NCBI GenBank assembly: GCA_020028375.1
Contig: JAHZNX010000039.1
Coordinates: forward strand, 1 to 11,815
DNA length: 11,815 bases
Origin: Betaproteobacteria bacterium
GTDB lineage: Bacteria > Pseudomonadota > Gammaproteobacteria > Burkholderiales > SG8-41
Direction of reading: 5' to 3'
Both the position numbers and the translations under genes were made by a program. Shown in pieces: positions 1 through 5,580 of this stretch (within the stretch, counting starts at the first letter, position 1; each line of letters begins with the position of its first letter). The notes beneath the pieces were generated by a model. That model ran no database searches and was not told the DNA's origin. It saw only the letters and a program-made list of their open reading frames with translations.

Positions 1-443
1 GCGATCAACTCCTTCACCGACTTGATCGGCAGCGTTGGATTGACCACCAGGACGTTGAGCGTCTCCGCGTACTGGCAGACATAGTCGTAATCGTTGACGG
101 GGTGAAACAATGCTTTCTTCTGAAGCAGCCTGGCGATGGTGGAAGCGGCCGTCGTCGCGCTGATCAGCGTGTAGCCGTCGGGGTTCGCGTCTTTCGCGAT
201 TTCCATGCCGATGATGCCGCCGGCGCCGGCGCGGTTGTCCGTTACGACCTGCTGGCCAATCGTGTTGCCCAGCTCGGCGCCCACGATGCGGCTCAAGGTA
301 TCCACCGCGCTGCCGGGCGTATTTGGCACGATCATGCGAATCGGCCGGCTGGGATAACTCTTAACGGTTTCCTGGGCTACGGCGGGTGCGGTGCCGAGCA
401 GCGACGATGCCATGGCGAGCGGAAGCCAGACGCGGGTCTTCAT
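1..443 (-). CDS. Bug/TctC-family tripartite tricarboxylate transporter substrate-binding protein, 3' end cut off
   Basis: Reading the minus strand from ATG at 443-441 gives 147 codons with no stop before the window edge; the family is normally about 320-330 residues, so a little under half is present. Residues 1-23 are a Sec signal peptide (MKTR, a hydrophobic stretch, then APAVA before QET). The mature protein opens with the family's RPIRMIVP strand (33-40), then PGSAVDTLSR (43-52), DNRAGAGGIIGME (69-81) and PDGYTL (88-93). These are hallmarks of the periplasmic Bug fold, which binds carboxylates and related small acids. A strong Shine-Dalgarno (AGGAGGAG on the minus strand, 454-447) lies 3 nt before ATG and fixes the start. 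Bug genes are often orphans far from membrane TctA/TctB genes, so ligand and transporter partner cannot be named. It is transcribed away from the patatin gene across a shared 180-bp region. Family assignment is firm; substrate unknown. Confidence 0.9.
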   Translation of the reverse strand, partial: MKTRVWLPLAMASSLLGTAPAVAQETVKSYPSRPIRMIVPNTPGSAVDTLSRIVGAELGNTIGQQVVTDNRAGAGGIIGMEIAKDANPDGYTLISATTAASTIARLLQKKALFHPVNDYDYVCQYAETLNVLVVNPTLPIKSVKELI

Positions 444-446
444 GAG

Positions 447-454
447 CTCCTCCT
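447..454 (-). promoter_or_regulatory. Ribosome binding site of the Bug/TctC gene
   Basis: On the minus strand this reads AGGAGGAG, three bases before the ATG at 443. It is an almost ideal Shine-Dalgarno sequence and decides the start of a gene whose 3' end is missing. Confidence 0.75.
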
Positions 455-480
455 ATTCTTAGTTTGTGTATGCGCGCAAG

Positions 481-502
481 GAAGGCGCGAATTCCGGCCT
501 TC
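481..502. promoter_or_regulatory. 22-bp near-perfect palindrome between divergent genes, possible operator
   Basis: The sequence is built as GAAGGC, two bases, GAATTC, two bases, GCCTTC. Both outer 6-mers are exact reverse complements, the centre is itself palindromic, and only the two dinucleotides between them break the symmetry (18 of 22 positions symmetric). It lies 38 bp upstream of the Bug gene start and 122 bp upstream of the patatin start. It is not followed by a T run on either strand, so it does not look like a terminator. A dyad of this length in a divergent intergenic region fits a dimeric regulator's binding site. No regulator gene is visible in the window. Confidence 0.4.
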
Positions 503-585
503 ATTCTGTCCGGTTTGCCCTGAGAACGCAACCCGCTGCCCGGTCGCGGCAAGGAGAATTGAATTGAGGGGAACCCTGGCCGGAT

Positions 586-615
586 TTCACTGCCTGACTG
601 TTTTCGAATTACAAT
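586..615 (+). promoter_or_regulatory. Sigma-70-type promoter of the patatin gene
   Basis: TTCACT (586-591), an 18-bp spacer, and TACAAT (610-615) form a plausible -35/-10 pair. Transcription would begin near 621-623, just before the ATG at 624, giving an mRNA with practically no leader. No Shine-Dalgarno precedes that ATG. Confidence 0.4.
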
Positions 616-623
616 TCCCGGTC

Positions 624-1541
624 ATGCTGCGCAAGATCCTCATCGGCCTGGTCGCGGCGGGCGCCATTGCCGCATGCGCCCTGTCACCATCGGACTACAA
701 CGGCGCCGGTGCGCCGCGCGAGGCGGCGATCGAGCCGCTCCGGGCGGAGCGACCCCTGGTTGCGCTCGCGCTGGGCGGCGGCGGCGCGCGCGGCTTCGCC
801 CACATCGGCGTGATCAAGGCGCTGGAGGCGGCGGGCTACGTGCCCGACATCGTGACTGGATCGAGCTCGGGAGCCGTGGTCGCGGCGCTCTATGCGAGCG
901 GCCGGCCGGCGCGCGAGCTTGAGGCGATCGCGCTCGCGCTCGAGCGGGACGAGCTGGTGGACTACACGCTGTTCGGGAACGGCTGGGTGAAAGGGGAGGC
1001 GCTGCAGGATTTCGTCAACCGGATGGTGGACGGACGGCCGATCGAGCGCCTCGCACGGCCCTTCGCGGTGATCGCCACCGAGGCGAAGAGCGGCCGCATG
1101 GTGGTGTTCAACCAGGGCAATACCGGGGTCGCGGTGCGCGCGTCGGCGAGTGTGCCGAGGGTTTTCGTGCCGCCGGTGATCAACGGCGAGGAATACCTGG
1201 ACGGAGGGCTGTCGAGCCCGGTGCCGGTGAAGGTCGCGCGCGCCATGGGCGCGGACGTCGTGATCGCGGTAGACGTGTCCTGGTTCGCGCAATCTCGCGT
1301 CCGCAACCCGGAGGAGATGGCGCGCTATGAACGGAACGAGCGCTACCTGCGCTACGGCGACGAGCTGGAACTCGCGGACCTCGTCATCGTGCCCCGCACC
1401 GTCCGCACGCGCATGCTCGATTTCGATCAGAAGGTGGTAAACATCGCCGCCGGCGAAGCGGCGGGTCGCGAAGCGGTGCCGCAATTGCGCGAAGCTCTCA
1501 CCCGGGCGGCGGCGTCAAGAGCCTTCGACCGCGGCAAGTAA
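624..1541 (+). CDS. Patatin-like phospholipase, RssA/NTE-type, predicted lipoprotein
   Basis: A 305-residue serine lipid acyl hydrolase. Residues 1-18 (MLRKILIGLVAAGAIAAC) are a lipoprotein signal with an IAAC lipobox and Cys18 as the lipidation site, so membrane anchoring facing the periplasm is predicted. The patatin domain spans about 45-235: oxyanion-hole glycines GGGGARG (51-57), nucleophile elbow GSSSG (79-83, Ser81) and catalytic Asp193 in DGG. Both members of the Ser-Asp dyad are present, so it should be active; the lipid substrate is unknown. The frame stays open upstream to 102, but that part is antisense to the Bug gene and is not credible protein. ATG624 is chosen because it begins the lipoprotein signal. 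An in-frame TTG at 564 preceded by AAGGAG (551-556) is the alternative and would add 20 residues before the signal. The last 27 bp overlap the end of the convergent TIM-barrel gene. Confidence 0.9.
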   Translation: MLRKILIGLVAAGAIAACALSPSDYNGAGAPREAAIEPLRAERPLVALALGGGGARGFAHIGVIKALEAAGYVPDIVTGSSSGAVVAALYASGRPARELEAIALALERDELVDYTLFGNGWVKGEALQDFVNRMVDGRPIERLARPFAVIATEAKSGRMVVFNQGNTGVAVRASASVPRVFVPPVINGEEYLDGGLSSPVPVKVARAMGADVVIAVDVSWFAQSRVRNPEEMARYERNERYLRYGDELELADLVIVPRTVRTRMLDFDQKVVNIAAGEAAGREAVPQLREALTRAAASRAFDRGK

Positions 1542-2348
1542 TTTCCGCGTCGCCGTCGCGGCTTCCTGCGCGACCTCCTCGGGCGGGCGCGCCCAGTATT
1601 CGGGATTCGGCGCTTCGTAGCTGAGGTACCCCTCGTAGTTCTTTTCCCGGAGCAGCTGAAAGACCTCGCGCCAGCGCACCTTCCCGAGCCCGGGCGGCAG
1701 GCGGTCGGTGGGCCGCTTGTCGGCGGAGGGCGGGCCGGCCGGAACGTCGCTGTACTGGAAGGCAAATATCTCCTCCGGCGCGACGTCCTCGAAGCCGCGG
1801 CTGCCCCCGCCGCTGCGCTCGAGATGGTAGGCATCGAAGAGCAGGCCGCAGCTCGGGTGGCCGGCAGCCGCGACGATCTCGCGTCCGGCCTCGAGCTTGT
1901 TGATCACCGGGTGCTGCGAATTGAATTCGAGCGCGAGGCGCACGCCGTGCGATTTCGCGATCTCGCCGCCGTCCCTGAAGTTCGCGGCGCCCTCCTGCAA
2001 CGTTCCCGGCGGATTCTGCCCCGGCGCGATCATCACGAGATCGCAGTCGAGCGCCACGGCGTTGGCGCAGGTCTCGTCGAGGACCTTCAGGAGCCGCTTC
2101 TTCTCCTCGCCTTTGGCGAAGATCAGACCATACTCGGTGCCGACGCAGGCGACCTTGAGGCCGCTCGCCCGCACCAGGTCGAGGACTTGCGCGTTGCTCA
2201 TGCCGGCATCGAAGCAGCGCGTGAAATCGATGCGCCGCAGCTCCACCGCGTTCCAGCCGCCCCGCTTCGCCGCGCGCAGAACGCCCGCAAGCGGCGCCGT
2301 GTCGAGCGTCCACGTGTGCAGCGCCAGCCGGTCGCGCATCTTCCGCAT
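1515..2348 (-). CDS. Sugar phosphate isomerase/epimerase-like protein (xylose isomerase-like TIM barrel)
   Basis: A 277-residue protein of the AP-endonuclease-2/xylose-isomerase-like TIM-barrel superfamily. Residues 8-20 (LALHTWTLDTAPL) form the first strand. Candidate metal ligands sit at barrel strand ends: Glu141 in ALEFNSQHP, Asp172 and His175 in FDAYH, and Glu245 in SYEAPN, the usual E/D-H/E arrangement. It lacks a signal peptide and should be cytoplasmic. Members isomerise or epimerise sugars and inositol-type compounds, but the substrate cannot be read from the sequence. The frame is open to an ATG at 2411, yet the extra 21 residues are unlike the family; ATG2348 or ATG2339 fits better, and neither has a clear Shine-Dalgarno. 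The gene is divergent from NADH dehydrogenase across 86 bp and ends inside the patatin gene's last codons on the other strand. No other carbohydrate gene is nearby. Confidence 0.85.
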   Translation of the reverse strand: MRKMRDRLALHTWTLDTAPLAGVLRAAKRGGWNAVELRRIDFTRCFDAGMSNAQVLDLVRASGLKVACVGTEYGLIFAKGEEKKRLLKVLDETCANAVALDCDLVMIAPGQNPPGTLQEGAANFRDGGEIAKSHGVRLALEFNSQHPVINKLEAGREIVAAAGHPSCGLLFDAYHLERSGGGSRGFEDVAPEEIFAFQYSDVPAGPPSADKRPTDRLPPGLGKVRWREVFQLLREKNYEGYLSYEAPNPEYWARPPEEVAQEAATATRKLLAAVEGS

Positions 2349-2355
2349 GGCGGCA

Positions 2356-2361
2356 ATTCTA
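2356..2361 (-). promoter_or_regulatory. -10-like box of the TIM-barrel gene
   Basis: On the minus strand this reads TAGAAT and ends 7 nt before the ATG at 2348. There is no convincing -35 at 16-18 bp (the region is GC-rich) and no Shine-Dalgarno, so the call rests on position and on similar boxes before the two neighbouring genes. Confidence 0.25.
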
Positions 2362-2420
2362 ATGCTTTTCCCGCACACGGCCGGGATGAATGCCGCACGG
2401 GGCTCCTTCAACGCACCACC

Positions 2421-2426
2421 TATAAT
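2421..2426 (+). promoter_or_regulatory. Consensus -10 box of the NADH dehydrogenase gene
   Basis: A perfect TATAAT ends 8 nt before the ATG at 2435. Transcription would start at about 2432-2435, on or just before the start codon. A -35 match at the normal distance is weak (the region reads GC-rich), so an activator or an unusual upstream element may be involved. Confidence 0.4.
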
Positions 2427-2434
2427 GGGCGCGA

Positions 2435-3748
2435 ATGGCCGATCTCCATCGCATTGTCATTGTCGGCGGCGGCGCGGGCGGCATCGAGCTCGCGACGCGC
2501 CTCGGGGATACGCTCGGGCGCAAAGGCCGGGCGCGCGTGACGCTCGTCGACCGCTCGCGCACCCACCTGTGGAAGCCGCTGCTGCACGAGTTCGCCGCCG
2601 GCAGCATGGACCTCGACCACCACGCTCTCGACTACCTCGCGCAGGCGCGCTGGCACCACTTCCGCTTCCAGTTGGGCGAGATGGACGGGCTCGACCGCCG
2701 GCGGAAAGTCGTGAAGGTTGCGCGGACGCTCGACGAGGAGGGGCGCGAGCTGATCCCCCGTCGCGAGATTCCCTACGACACGCTGGTCATCGCCGTGGGC
2801 AGCCATACCAACGACTTCGGCACGGCGGGCGCCGCCGAACACGCGATCAGCCTCGATAGGCACGATCAAGCTGAGATATTCCACCGGCAGCTCATCAACG
2901 CGTGCATCCGCGCGAACTCGCAGGCCGAGCCGCTCAGGCCCGAGCAGCTCAATGTGGCGATCATCGGCGCAGGCGCGACCGGCGTCGAGCTTGCGGCGGA
3001 GCTGCACAAGACGACCCGCGAACTGGTCGCCTACGGGTTCGACCGCATCAATCCGGAGAAGGACGTGAAGCTCACCGTCATCGAAGCGGCGTCGCGGATT
3101 CTGCCGGTTCTGCCCGAGCGCCTGTCGAAGGCGACGGAGGAGTTGCTGCATGGGCTGAAGGTGCAGGTGCTGACGGGTGAACGCGTGACCCGCGTGACGG
3201 CCGACGGCGTCGTGACCGCAAGCGGCAAGAATATACCGGCGGAACTCACGGTCTGGGCGGCCGGCATCAAGGCGCCGGAGTTCCTCAAGGACCTCGATGG
3301 GCTGGAAACCAACCGGATCAATCAACTGGTGGTAAAGGAAACGCTGGATGCCACGCGCGACCCGGATGTTTTTGCACTCGGCGATTGCGCGAGTTGCCCA
3401 TGGCCGGGGCACGACCGCCCCGTGCCGGCGACCGCGCAGGCCGCCCACCAGCAGGCTTCGCATCTCGTTCGGATGTTCCCGCGCCGTCTCACCGGCAAGC
3501 CGCTCAAGCCATGGCGATACCGGGACTTCGGTTCACTCATCTCGCTCGGCGAATACTCGACGGTCGGCAGCCTGATGGGAATACTGCTCGGTGGCACCCT
3601 ATTTGTCGAGGGGCTGTTCGCGCGCCTGATGTACATCTCGCTCTACCGCATGCACGTCTACGCGCTGCACGGTTTTGCCAAGATGCTGTTCGACATGTTG
3701 GCGAAGCTCATCACCCGGCGCACGGAGCCGAGAGTCAAGCTGCACTGA
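2435..3748 (+). CDS. ndh: Type II NADH:quinone oxidoreductase (NDH-2)
   Basis: A 437-residue flavoprotein that passes electrons from NADH to quinone at the inner face of the cytoplasmic membrane without pumping protons. The FAD-binding Rossmann motif VIVGGGAGGIELA is at 8-20 and the NADH-binding motif IGAGATGVELAAEL at 177-190. The second FAD contact ALGDCA is at 314-319, and AQAAHQQ at 334-340 matches the conserved NDH-2 quinone-site motif AQxAxQQ. The C-terminal 60 residues (roughly 380-425) are hydrophobic and amphipathic, as expected for the membrane-anchoring helices. Length is typical. ATG2435 puts the FAD motif ten residues in, as in relatives, and there is no Shine-Dalgarno; a consensus -10 box immediately upstream suggests a leaderless message. 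All key motifs are intact, so the enzyme should be functional. It is a single-gene unit as far as can be seen, with the thioredoxin locus starting 78 bp downstream. Confidence 0.93.
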   Translation: MADLHRIVIVGGGAGGIELATRLGDTLGRKGRARVTLVDRSRTHLWKPLLHEFAAGSMDLDHHALDYLAQARWHHFRFQLGEMDGLDRRRKVVKVARTLDEEGRELIPRREIPYDTLVIAVGSHTNDFGTAGAAEHAISLDRHDQAEIFHRQLINACIRANSQAEPLRPEQLNVAIIGAGATGVELAAELHKTTRELVAYGFDRINPEKDVKLTVIEAASRILPVLPERLSKATEELLHGLKVQVLTGERVTRVTADGVVTASGKNIPAELTVWAAGIKAPEFLKDLDGLETNRINQLVVKETLDATRDPDVFALGDCASCPWPGHDRPVPATAQAAHQQASHLVRMFPRRLTGKPLKPWRYRDFGSLISLGEYSTVGSLMGILLGGTLFVEGLFARLMYISLYRMHVYALHGFAKMLFDMLAKLITRRTEPRVKLH

Positions 3749-3790
3749 ACCAATCAGCTCGAGGGATGCGGGCGGGGGGATGAGGCTCCA

Positions 3791-3799
3791 TGCTAAGAT
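3791..3799 (+). promoter_or_regulatory. Extended -10 promoter element of the thioredoxin locus
   Basis: TGC followed by TAAGAT forms an extended -10 (TGn plus hexamer). Transcription would start near 3806, about 20 nt before the GTG of the broken thioredoxin copy. No good -35 is visible upstream (the region is G-rich), which is tolerated by extended -10 promoters. It probably serves both the broken and the intact copy. Confidence 0.35.
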
Positions 3800-3867
3800 G
3801 CCCGACCCTTCTTACTGGAGCGTTTTGTGGCAACGATCGAGCTGAACAAGGCCAATTTCGAGGATGT

Positions 3868-3920
3868 CGTCACCCAGAACGACATGGTCATCGTCGACTT
3901 CTGGGCGTCCTGGTGCGGGC
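3868..3920 (+). repeat. Exact 53-bp direct repeat, upstream copy (within the thioredoxin fragment)
   Basis: This stretch is identical base for base to 4048-4100, at an offset of exactly 180 bp. It covers the codons for VTQNDMVIVDFWASWCG plus one base. The 41 bp before it (3827-3867) align with 4007-4047 with 12 mismatches, so divergence ends abruptly at 3867/3868. Confidence 0.95.
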
Positions 3921-3980
3921 GGAGCCGCGACTCGTTAGCCGTAGGCCCGTTTGCGGGAGCGGCGACTTGTAGGCCCGCAG
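3914..3980. repeat. Two imperfect tandem units of a short REP-like sequence
   Basis: Two related units lie side by side. Unit 1 (3914-3949) begins TGCGGG and ends TAGGCCCG, with GCGACT between. Unit 2 (3952-3977) begins TGCGGG, has GCGACT and ends TAGGCCCG, with internal deletions of about 3 and 5-7 bp relative to unit 1. Unit 2 is bounded by the exact inverted hexamers TGCGGG (3952-3957) and CCCGCA (3974-3979). It also holds CGACT/AGTCG (3963-3967 and 3979-3983), an alternative 5-bp stem. Unit 1's TGCGGG belongs to the thioredoxin homology, so the thioredoxin sequence and the repeat meet at shared bases. This resembles a REP-type extragenic repeat, but whether it recurs in the genome cannot be seen here. 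Confidence 0.4.
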
Positions 3981-3994
3981 TCGAATAGGTGAAT

Positions 3995-4003
3995 GAGGAA
4001 GAG
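3995..4003 (+). promoter_or_regulatory. Ribosome binding site of the intact thioredoxin
   Basis: GAGGAAGAG precedes ATG4007 with normal spacing and supports that start over the in-frame GTG at 3989, which directly follows the TAG of the broken copy. Confidence 0.6.
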
Positions 4004-4006
4004 AAG

Positions 4007-4381
4007 ATGGCCACTGTCGAGCTCACCAAGGAAAACTTCGAGGACACCGTCACCCAGAACGACATGGTCATCGTCGACTTCTGGGCGTCCTGGTGCGGGC
4101 CGTGCATGAGCTTCGCGCCGGTGTTCGAGGCGGCATCCGAGCAGCACCAGGACATCGTGTTCGGCAAGATCAATGCCGACGACGAGCAGGAACTGGCAGC
4201 GGCTTTCAGCATCCGCTCGATCCCGTACGTGATGCTCCTGCGCGAGAAGGTGGTGCTCTTTGCCCAGGCTGGCGCGCTGCCGGCGGAAGGCCTTGAGAGC
4301 GTCATCCGCCAGGCGCGCGGGCTCGACATGGCGCAGGTCCGCCGGGAAATTGCGGAGCAGCAGGCGCAGCAACAACAATGA
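4007..4381 (+). CDS. Thioredoxin-family protein with a glutamine-rich C-terminal tail
   Basis: A 124-residue cytoplasmic thioredoxin fold that would reduce protein disulfides. The active site WCGPC is at 29-33 with both cysteines (Cys30, Cys33). Asp24 in VDFWA is the conserved buried acid, and Pro73 in RSIPYVM is the cis-proline that faces the active site. These key residues are intact. The domain ends near residue 100; E. coli thioredoxin 1 is about 109 residues. The extension that follows (about 102-124) is a helix-like ARGLDMAQVRREIAEQQ ending in QAQQQQ, which is unusual. Its function is unknown; a partner-binding or coiled segment is possible. It follows the broken copy and is probably read from the same promoter. 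The sequence differs from classical TrxA around LLREKVVLFAQAGALP, so it may be a secondary thioredoxin and not the housekeeping one; hence no gene symbol. Confidence 0.88.
   Translation: MATVELTKENFEDTVTQNDMVIVDFWASWCGPCMSFAPVFEAASEQHQDIVFGKINADDEQELAAAFSIRSIPYVMLLREKVVLFAQAGALPAEGLESVIRQARGLDMAQVRREIAEQQAQQQQ
4048..4100 (+). repeat. Exact 53-bp direct repeat, downstream copy (within intact thioredoxin)
   Basis: This stretch is identical to 3868-3920 and encodes residues 15-31 of the intact thioredoxin, up to the glycine of WCG. Identity includes all synonymous positions and ends at 4100, where this copy continues with CCG TGC (Pro-Cys) and the other continues into the repeat sequence. Confidence 0.95.
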
Positions 4382-4399
4382 TGAACGCGCAAGAATGAA

Positions 4400-4429
4400 C
4401 TGACTGCAAGGCTCAGCGGTCGAAATTAT
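4400..4429 (+). promoter_or_regulatory. Possible promoter of the RND efflux genes
   Basis: CTGACT (4400-4405) and AATTAT (4424-4429) sit 18 bp apart, each matching four of six consensus bases, in the only AT-rich patch between thioredoxin and the adaptor. The same segment could instead form a weak hairpin (GACTGC 4402-4407 with GCGGTC 4416-4421, one G-U pair) followed by AAATTATT, so promoter and terminator readings compete. Confidence 0.2.
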
Positions 4430-4473
4430 TGGTCATTCATCATTCACCAAATCCGTCCGGGCGTTGAGCCGGC

Positions 4474-5562
4474 ATGTTGGAACCCTCCTTGAACCTGAAG
4501 CGCATGTGCGGTCTTGCGCTCTCGGGCCTGCTGGTGCTCGGTGGGGTCTCGCAGGCGCAGCAACCCAAGCCGAAGCCCTTGGGGCTGCCGGTCAAGGCCG
4601 CTCCGGTCACGATCGGAACGGTCACCCACGATGTCACGGCGGTCGGATCGCTGCTCGCGAATGAGTCCGTGATGATTCGTCCCGAGGTCGCGGGGCGGGT
4701 CGCGGCGATTCATTTCAACGAGGGCCAGGCGGTGGCGGCCGGGGCGCGGCTGGTCGCGCTCGACGCGGCCGAAGTCCAGGCCCAACTCGATGCAAGCCGC
4801 GCGGACGCGCGGCTGACGGAGCAGCGCGCCGAGCGCGCGGCCGAGCTTTTCAAGAAGAACTTCATCAGCCAGCAGGCGCTCGAGGATGCGCGCGAGGCGC
4901 ACAAGAAGGCGACCGCGCAGCGCCAGGAAAACGAGGCACGCGCGGCCAAGACCGAGATCAGCGCGCCGTTCGCCGGCATCGTCGGCCTGCGCCAGGTGAG
5001 CGCCGGTGCCTACCTCAAGGCGGGCGAGGACATCGTGCGGCTCGATAAAATCGACGTGATGAAGCTCGATTTCCGCGTGCCCGAGGTCTACCTCGGCAAG
5101 ATCCGCCGCGACCAGCCGGTCGCGGTGCGGGTGGATGCGTTTCCCGGCGAGCGGTTCCCCGGACGGGTGTACGCGATCGAGACCGCCGTGGACGAGAGAA
5201 CGCGCACGGTCCTGCTGCGCGGACGCGTGGAAAACAAGGGCTTGAAGCTGCGCCCCGGGATGTTTGCGCGTGTCGTGCTCGAGCTCGGGTCCAACGACAA
5301 GGCGGCGCTGATTCCGGAGCAGGCGATCGTGCCGCGCGGCGACCGGAATTTCGTGTTCCGCGTGGTTGATGGCAGAGCGGCGCTCACCGAAGTCGCGCTC
5401 GGTGCCCGCAGCCCCGGGCAGGTCGAGATCGTGAAGGGCCTCAAGCCCGGCGAGCTGGTGGTGACCGACGGCCAGATCAAGCTGCAGGACGGTACCCCCG
5501 TCATGGTGCTGCCGGACAAGCCGCCGCCGACGGCATCACCGTCGGCACACAAGGGATCTTGA
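4474..5562 (+). CDS. RND efflux periplasmic adaptor (membrane fusion protein, HlyD/AcrA type)
   Basis: A 362-residue periplasmic adaptor that links an inner-membrane RND pump to an outer-membrane channel. Residues 1-28 form a Sec signal peptide (NLKR, a hydrophobic core, then VSQA before QQ); there is no lipobox, so it is probably not lipidated. Domains in order: first lipoyl half about 60-98 (PEVAGRVAAIHFNEGQAV); alpha-hairpin about 99-158, rich in Ala, Arg and Glu; second lipoyl half about 159-192 (ISAPFAGIVGLRQVSAGAYL); beta-barrel about 193-272 (LRPGMFARVVLEL closing it); membrane-proximal domain about 280-346; then a Pro/Ser-rich end. The start is the least certain part: no good Shine-Dalgarno precedes ATG4474, and ATG4504 would still leave a hydrophobic signal. 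It ends 18 bp before the pump gene, with which it must be co-transcribed. Substrate specificity is not readable. Confidence 0.9.
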   Translation: MLEPSLNLKRMCGLALSGLLVLGGVSQAQQPKPKPLGLPVKAAPVTIGTVTHDVTAVGSLLANESVMIRPEVAGRVAAIHFNEGQAVAAGARLVALDAAEVQAQLDASRADARLTEQRAERAAELFKKNFISQQALEDAREAHKKATAQRQENEARAAKTEISAPFAGIVGLRQVSAGAYLKAGEDIVRLDKIDVMKLDFRVPEVYLGKIRRDQPVAVRVDAFPGERFPGRVYAIETAVDERTRTVLLRGRVENKGLKLRPGMFARVVLELGSNDKAALIPEQAIVPRGDRNFVFRVVDGRAALTEVALGARSPGQVEIVKGLKPGELVVTDGQIKLQDGTPVMVLPDKPPPTASPSAHKGS

Positions 5563-5580
5563 TTTTCCCTCATCCCTCAG

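Larger units (their letters stand above)
3827..3988 (+). pseudogene. Truncated duplicate of the thioredoxin N-terminus
   Basis: GTG at 3827, with GGAG (3817-3820) correctly spaced before it, opens a 53-codon frame ending at TAG 3986-3988. Residues 1-31 (VATIELNKANFED through DFWASWCG) match the first 31 residues of the intact thioredoxin 180 bp downstream. Homology then stops in the active site: WCGRSRDS replaces WCGPCMSF. The resolving cysteine and the remainder of the fold, including the cis-proline loop, are missing. The last 22 codons include rare TTA, GTA and AGG codons and come from a short non-coding repeat region. As protein it cannot fold as thioredoxin. It keeps its own start signal and ends 18 nt before the intact gene's ATG, so it may be translated as a leader and couple translation. 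It is most simply a gene fragment left by duplication or recombination; an assembly join error is the alternative. Confidence 0.75.

Noticed and set aside
102..623. The patatin frame stays open for 174 codons upstream, suggesting a larger fused protein.
   Set aside because: Most of that stretch is antisense to the clearly coding Bug gene, the peptide is low-complexity, and ATG624 begins a textbook lipoprotein signal. It is a GC-rich open-frame shadow.
2349..2411. Longer N-terminus for the TIM-barrel protein from ATG2411.
   Set aside because: The additional residues are not part of the barrel and would run over the NDH-2 upstream region; the first strand starts right after the ATG at 2348 or 2339.
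3921..3988. The insert in the broken thioredoxin considered as an insertion sequence or MITE.
   Set aside because: Only about 70 bp, with no transposase, no target-site duplication and only short inverted hexamers; REP-like repeat is the most that can be supported.
3868..4100. Repeated 53-bp blocks considered as a CRISPR-like or tandem array.
   Set aside because: Only two copies exist, both are thioredoxin coding sequence in frame, and the sequence between them is not spacer-like.
4402..4430. Possible rho-independent terminator after thioredoxin.
   Set aside because: The stem is only 6 bp with a G-U pair and an 8-nt loop, and it is followed by AAATTATT and not a T run; too weak to list as a terminator.
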